Source: Lachnospiraceae bacterium (GTDB taxonomy: Bacteria > Bacillota > Clostridia > Lachnospirales > Lachnospiraceae). From it: DNA of 13,242 nt. The notes under the pieces were generated by a model, which made no database searches, was not told the origin of the DNA, and saw nothing but the letters and a program-made list of their open reading frames with translations. Positions 12,452 to 13,242 of this stretch are shown piece by piece (the first letter of the stretch is position 1; every line of letters begins with the position of its first letter). The DNA lies in contig JAJQCL010000101.1 in NCBI GenBank assembly GCA_021202715.1, forward strand, positions 7,151 through 20,392. Reading direction: 5' to 3'. The position numbers were made by a program, and so were the translations under genes.

Positions 12452-12480
12452 GTCCGGGAGCACGAAATGTGCTCCCGGGC
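12452..12480 (-). terminator. Intrinsic terminator of the cotJ operon
   Basis: CCGGGAGCAC (12454-12463) pairs perfectly with GTGCTCCCGG (12469-12478) around a five-base loop, extendable by a G-U and a G-C pair. Read on the minus strand it is followed by ACCCCATTTTCTTTTT, a T-rich tract. It lies 22 bases after the cotJC stop. On the plus strand only a short TATTTT follows, so it may also weakly stop plus-strand transcripts from the small-gene pair. Confidence 0.85.
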
Positions 12481-12502
12481 GCTGTATTTTAGCGGGATAA
12501 TC

Positions 12503-13108
12503 TTACCGCTCACCCCGGTCGAAGGCCGGATTGAAGGCGTAGAAGTTGGGGGTATTGATGTTGTCTTTGGCGAGGCGCAGGGCTTCGCCGAAGCGCTGGA
12601 AATGGACGATCTCCCGCTGCCGCAGGAAACGGATGGGATCGCAGATCTCCTCCTCTTTCACGACGCGGAGGATGTTGTCGTAGGTGCTCCGGGCTTTCTG
12701 CTCGGCCGCCATATCCTCCACGAGGTCGGTGATGCCGTCGCCCTTACACTGGAACTCGCAGGCATTGAAGGGAATACCGGCGGCCGCGGCAGGCCAGATG
12801 CCAGTGGTGTGATCAATATAGTAGGGGCCGAAGCCGGACGCCTCGATTTCCTCTACGCTCAGGTCGCGTGTAAGCTGGCGCACGATCGCGGCGATGATCT
12901 CCATATGGGCCAGTTCCTCAGTGCCGATATCCGTCAACAAAGCCTTTGCCTCCGCAAAGGGCATCGTGTAGCGCTGAGATAAATAACGCAGGGAGGCGCT
13001 CATCTCACCGTCGCGCCCGCCGTACTGGCTGGAAATGAACTGCGCCAGTTTGGCGTCTGTCTGAGTAATGTGCACCGGATACTGAAGACGTTTCTCATAC
13101 TGCCACAT
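12503..13108 (-). CDS. cotJC: Spore coat protein CotJC, manganese-catalase family
   Basis: 201 residues, four-helix ferritin-like fold of the non-haem manganese catalases, expected to break down hydrogen peroxide or serve structurally in the spore coat. The five di-manganese ligands of the family are visible: Glu35 (DGEMSASLRYLSQRY), Glu65 and His68 (GTEELAHMEI), Glu136 (AAEQKAR) and His169 (REIVHFQRFGEAL). The N-terminal MWQYEKRLQYPV and the central GPYYIDHTTGIWPAAAAG are typical of CotJC, not of longer vegetative catalases. GGAAGGAGGTGAC precedes the ATG and lies inside the end of cotJB; the cotJB stop and this start share one base (TGATG). In Bacillus the cotJ operon is sigma-E dependent in the mother cell; its promoter is outside this window. 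The gene points to a sporulating host. Confidence 0.95.
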   Translation of the reverse strand: MWQYEKRLQYPVHITQTDAKLAQFISSQYGGRDGEMSASLRYLSQRYTMPFAEAKALLTDIGTEELAHMEIIAAIVRQLTRDLSVEEIEASGFGPYYIDHTTGIWPAAAAGIPFNACEFQCKGDGITDLVEDMAAEQKARSTYDNILRVVKEEEICDPIRFLRQREIVHFQRFGEALRLAKDNINTPNFYAFNPAFDRGER

Positions 13109-13242
13109 CAGCAGTCACCTCCTTCCCAGGGCCAGGGGTCACGGACCCAGGTCCAGCCGTCTGCCACATCGACGTCGATGGCCTCCAGAGGACCGAAGGC
13201 CTCCGTGTAATTCTGCCGGGCCGTCTCGAGGGCGTCCTGCAT
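13108..13242 (-). CDS. cotJB: Spore coat protein CotJB, 3' end (partial)
   Basis: Only the last 44 codons and the stop are inside the window; the gene runs off the right edge. The visible end, with YTEAFGPLEA followed by GWTWVRDPWPWEGG, matches the conserved C-terminus of CotJB (…W-x-W-V-x-x-PWPW). The ATG at the very edge is probably an internal methionine, since CotJB is about 85-100 residues. The TGA overlaps the cotJC ATG by one base. CotJB acts with CotJA and CotJC in coat assembly; its biochemical role is not known. Confidence 0.88.
   Translation of the reverse strand: MQDALETARQNYTEAFGPLEAIDVDVADGWTWVRDPWPWEGGDC

Noticed and set aside
12364..12492. Open frame of 42 codons after the small partner gene, including KDIIQVRNLKVYIKRKW, which recalls the start of an ABC ATPase
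   Set aside because: It starts at a GTG without a good ribosome site, runs through the cotJ terminator hairpin, and lacks any ATPase motif. It could be a tiny remnant but is more likely chance.
1..13242. CRISPR array, tRNA, rRNA, insertion sequence or prophage genes
   Set aside because: No regularly spaced repeats, no clover-leaf or rRNA segments, and no transposase, integrase or phage structural genes were seen on either strand.

Overview
The window reads as a chromosomal segment of a spore-forming, gut-type Clostridia, most likely Lachnospiraceae-like. The reasons are the cotJB-cotJC spore-coat pair, strong AGGAGG-type ribosome binding sites, GC-rich codon use with many GAG/GAT/CTG codons, and Firmicutes-style lipoproteins with lysine/arginine-rich signal peptides. 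The family assignment is inference; no rRNA or other marker gene is present.

Layout. (1) Bases 1-3351 hold the end of an unseen gene, an HlyD/MacA-type adaptor with a very large insert, and a MacB/FtsX-type permease. Together they form a tripartite-like ABC exporter closed by a clear intrinsic terminator at 3375-3421. (2) Bases 3422-3960 are non-coding but full of signals: two inverted repeats, promoter-like elements, a well-conserved cobalamin (B12) riboswitch at about 3612-3778, and a terminator-like element behind it. (3) Bases 3961-10562 hold a six-gene operon: two Dpp/Nik-type permeases, a family-5 substrate-binding lipoprotein, two ATPases, and a second, unrelated lipoprotein that looks like a type-1 periplasmic-binding fold. 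The riboswitch upstream suggests the operon imports cobalt, a cobalt chelate or a corrinoid, and not ordinary peptides. (4) Bases 10563-10847 contain three strong back-to-back inverted repeats and a good sigma-A promoter. (5) Bases 10848-11495 encode an XRE regulator with an uncharacterised N-terminal domain. (6) Bases 11500-12450 are an AT-richer island: a broken fragment of an AbiEii-like nucleotidyltransferase, then a PIN-domain toxin-like gene overlapping a 68-residue partner, probably a toxin-antitoxin pair with the toxin first. (7) Bases 12452-13242, minus strand, hold a terminator, cotJC (manganese catalase-like spore coat protein) and the 3' end of cotJB.

How the genes work together. 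The first block is an efflux or secretion pump whose ATPase is probably encoded upstream. The central block is an uptake system whose transcription should fall when intracellular B12 is sufficient. The final lipoprotein, lying 19 bases after the last ATPase gene, is the most intriguing component because Dpp/Nik systems do not normally carry a second binding protein of a different fold. The defence/toxin island and the sporulation pair appear unrelated to the transporter.
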